Assembly: GCF_000275845.1 (NCBI RefSeq)
Contig: NW_006766927.1
Span: 60,470 to 116,377 of the forward strand
From: Dichomitus squalens LYAD-421 SS1
Lineage: Eukaryota; Basidiomycota; Agaricomycetes; Polyporales; Polyporaceae
Direction: 5' to 3'
DNA: 55,908 nt
In this document: positions 54,741 through 55,908 of the stretch, piece by piece
Layout of the letters: each line of letters starts with the position of its first letter
Position numbering within the stretch: position 1 is the first letter of the stretch
Notes under the pieces: model-generated
Database searches by the model: none
What the model was told of the DNA's origin: nothing
What the model saw: the letters and a program-made list of their open reading frames with translations, nothing else
Made by a program: the position numbers and the translations under genes

Positions 54741-55461
54741 TTGTGTGTGCAAGGTTCGTCCTGACTTGGGTCGTCGATGCTACCCTGATCTTAACTGGGA
54801 TGGCAGACAGGTACTCCAAATAAGGAAGGGGGTGGCCGTGAAGGTAGTTCATTGCAGGATGAATACAATGATGTTGTCTAGCATGTAGTTAGCTTATAGC
54901 AAGCGGCTCGACGTGCGTGGTGGACTGAGCACAGGTAACGTCGAGGTGGAGACGTGAAAGAGCAAAGGTTAGCCGCTTTGAGGACATGGCCTTGGCATGA
55001 GGCGGTACGACTATCATATTACAGTCCGGACTAGTCTTGTGGCAATCTCCCAACTGTGGGTGAGGCTGCAAAACCCCGGCCGTCGGAACATGCATGCATC
55101 AGACCCTGTCCGTCTTGTGCTGATTTAGGAGTGAGTGCTATGCCTGAGTCGTGGCTATAGTGTACAATTCATACATACATCGCATCAGATATCGGTTCCA
55201 GAGCGGTCAGATTTCTTTCCTCTAGCACAACGTTTTCATTGACTGCAGCGCAACACGAATATTGCCTACAACATGATATTGAGACGAGTATAATGCGAGA
55301 ATATTGACCCGCATTGAAAAATAAATCAGTCGAATTGGCGACTGGATGCCATGTACTGGCAAGTAAGAAAGAAAACTTGATCGCAGTGTGCATAGCAATA
55401 CATAACGTACTCACAGAAATCCATACTGTTCATGAGAGGGAAGCATCGCGAGGCGCATAAG
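54741..55461. other. Spacer before the TMEM19 copy
   Basis: About 700 bases without recognised coding sequence. It holds the 3' flank of the minus-strand TMEM19 copy. Confidence 0.4.
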
Positions 55462-55908
55462 TCAAGCGAGAAACCCGAGCAAGACAGCAGTAGCGACCGA
55501 AGAAAGCAGATTGACCTAGCACGCTTATGCTCAGCACACCGTACACGCGATCCGTAGTCCATAACACTGACCTGGTTGTTCGTGAGCATGTCCAGTCCGC
55601 TGATAACCTTCACGTCTGCCTTCGCGTCCAGTGCGCCAGCTTCTTCAGTCCAGATCCGCTTCGTCGTCTTCACGTACCGGGTACGTTGCAGTGTCGCACC
55701 AAGCAGGGAGTCGAGCTGTACAATGGAACCGCATATCATTCAATCAGTGCCAAAACCTGGAGAGGAGCAAGCACACTTACGAGTGAGCCGAAGCCCCCAG
55801 CGAAGGTACCCCATACAACTAGTGAGAACAAAATCTGTTGCCATTGCGCGCGACACGATGCGCTCTGCACAATCAGAGTGATGGCCATCGTCAATCCCAT
55901 AAAGAGCC
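55462..55908 (-). CDS. TMEM19/DUF92 protein, second copy, 5' part beyond the window
   Basis: Inverted copy of the last exons of the gene at 41635-42896. The same residues appear (LTMAITLIVQSASCRAQ, GGFGSLLDSLLGATLQ, GLDMLTNNQ, VNLLSSVATAVLLG), with the same introns. The C terminus differs: it ends GFLA with TGA (55462-55464) instead of GSIA. Only two mismatches are seen over about 430 bases, introns included, and beyond the last three codons the two loci are unrelated or strongly diverged. The gene continues past the right edge. Either a true paralogue with a recent gene-conversion tract, or an assembly duplication. Confidence 0.75.

Overview
The window looks like nuclear DNA of an agaricomycete (mushroom-forming basidiomycete), most likely a wood or litter decayer such as a member of the Polyporales. 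The signs are: nearly every gene is split by 45-70 nt GT-AG introns that restore frame exactly; TATA boxes lie 55-100 nt upstream of ATGs; and the gene set is typical of such fungi (GH3 beta-glucosidase with PA14, GH13 amylase, S53 sedolisin, SGNH/CE16 esterase, expanded aldo/keto reductases, BTB/POZ and F-box families). I see no rRNA, tRNA, CRISPR array, virus or phage. Genus placement is inference only.

Layout. 0.7-10.2 kb is a housekeeping-like block: an SGNH/CE16 esterase (-), a Ser/Thr kinase (+), RAD7 of global-genome nucleotide excision repair (+) and a SET-domain lysine methyltransferase (-). 10.4-34.6 kb is a duplicated, partly decaying block: five BTB/POZ copies (A intact; B pseudogene; C truncated; D relict; E intact), four co-oriented aldo/keto reductase (AKR) copies plus one relict, a GH3 beta-glucosidase and a UDP-glycosyltransferase. 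A 172-bp MITE-like element sits between AKR3 and AKR4. 35.1-42.9 kb holds an alpha/beta-hydrolase pseudogene, an alpha-amylase, a frameshifted F-box gene and a TMEM19/DUF92 membrane protein interrupted by a run of N (41690-42453). 44.5-51.6 kb holds an S53 sedolisin, a C2-domain protein and a 749-residue low-complexity protein. 51.7-55.9 kb is gene-poor, with an F-box relict and, at the edge, an inverted and almost identical copy of the last exons of TMEM19.

How the genes may work together. The amylase, sedolisin and GH3 enzyme fit polymer breakdown followed by uptake. The AKRs and the UDP-glycosyltransferase fit reduction and glucosylation of small aromatic or lipophilic compounds, a common detoxification route in wood decayers. 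There is no backbone synthase, P450 or transporter that I can recognise, so I do not call this a biosynthetic cluster. The main interest is evolutionary: birth-and-death of AKR, BTB and F-box copies, mosaic intron loss between AKR paralogues, and a probable gene-conversion tract or assembly duplication in TMEM19. All gene models were spliced by eye from frame continuity and family motifs, with no transcript support.
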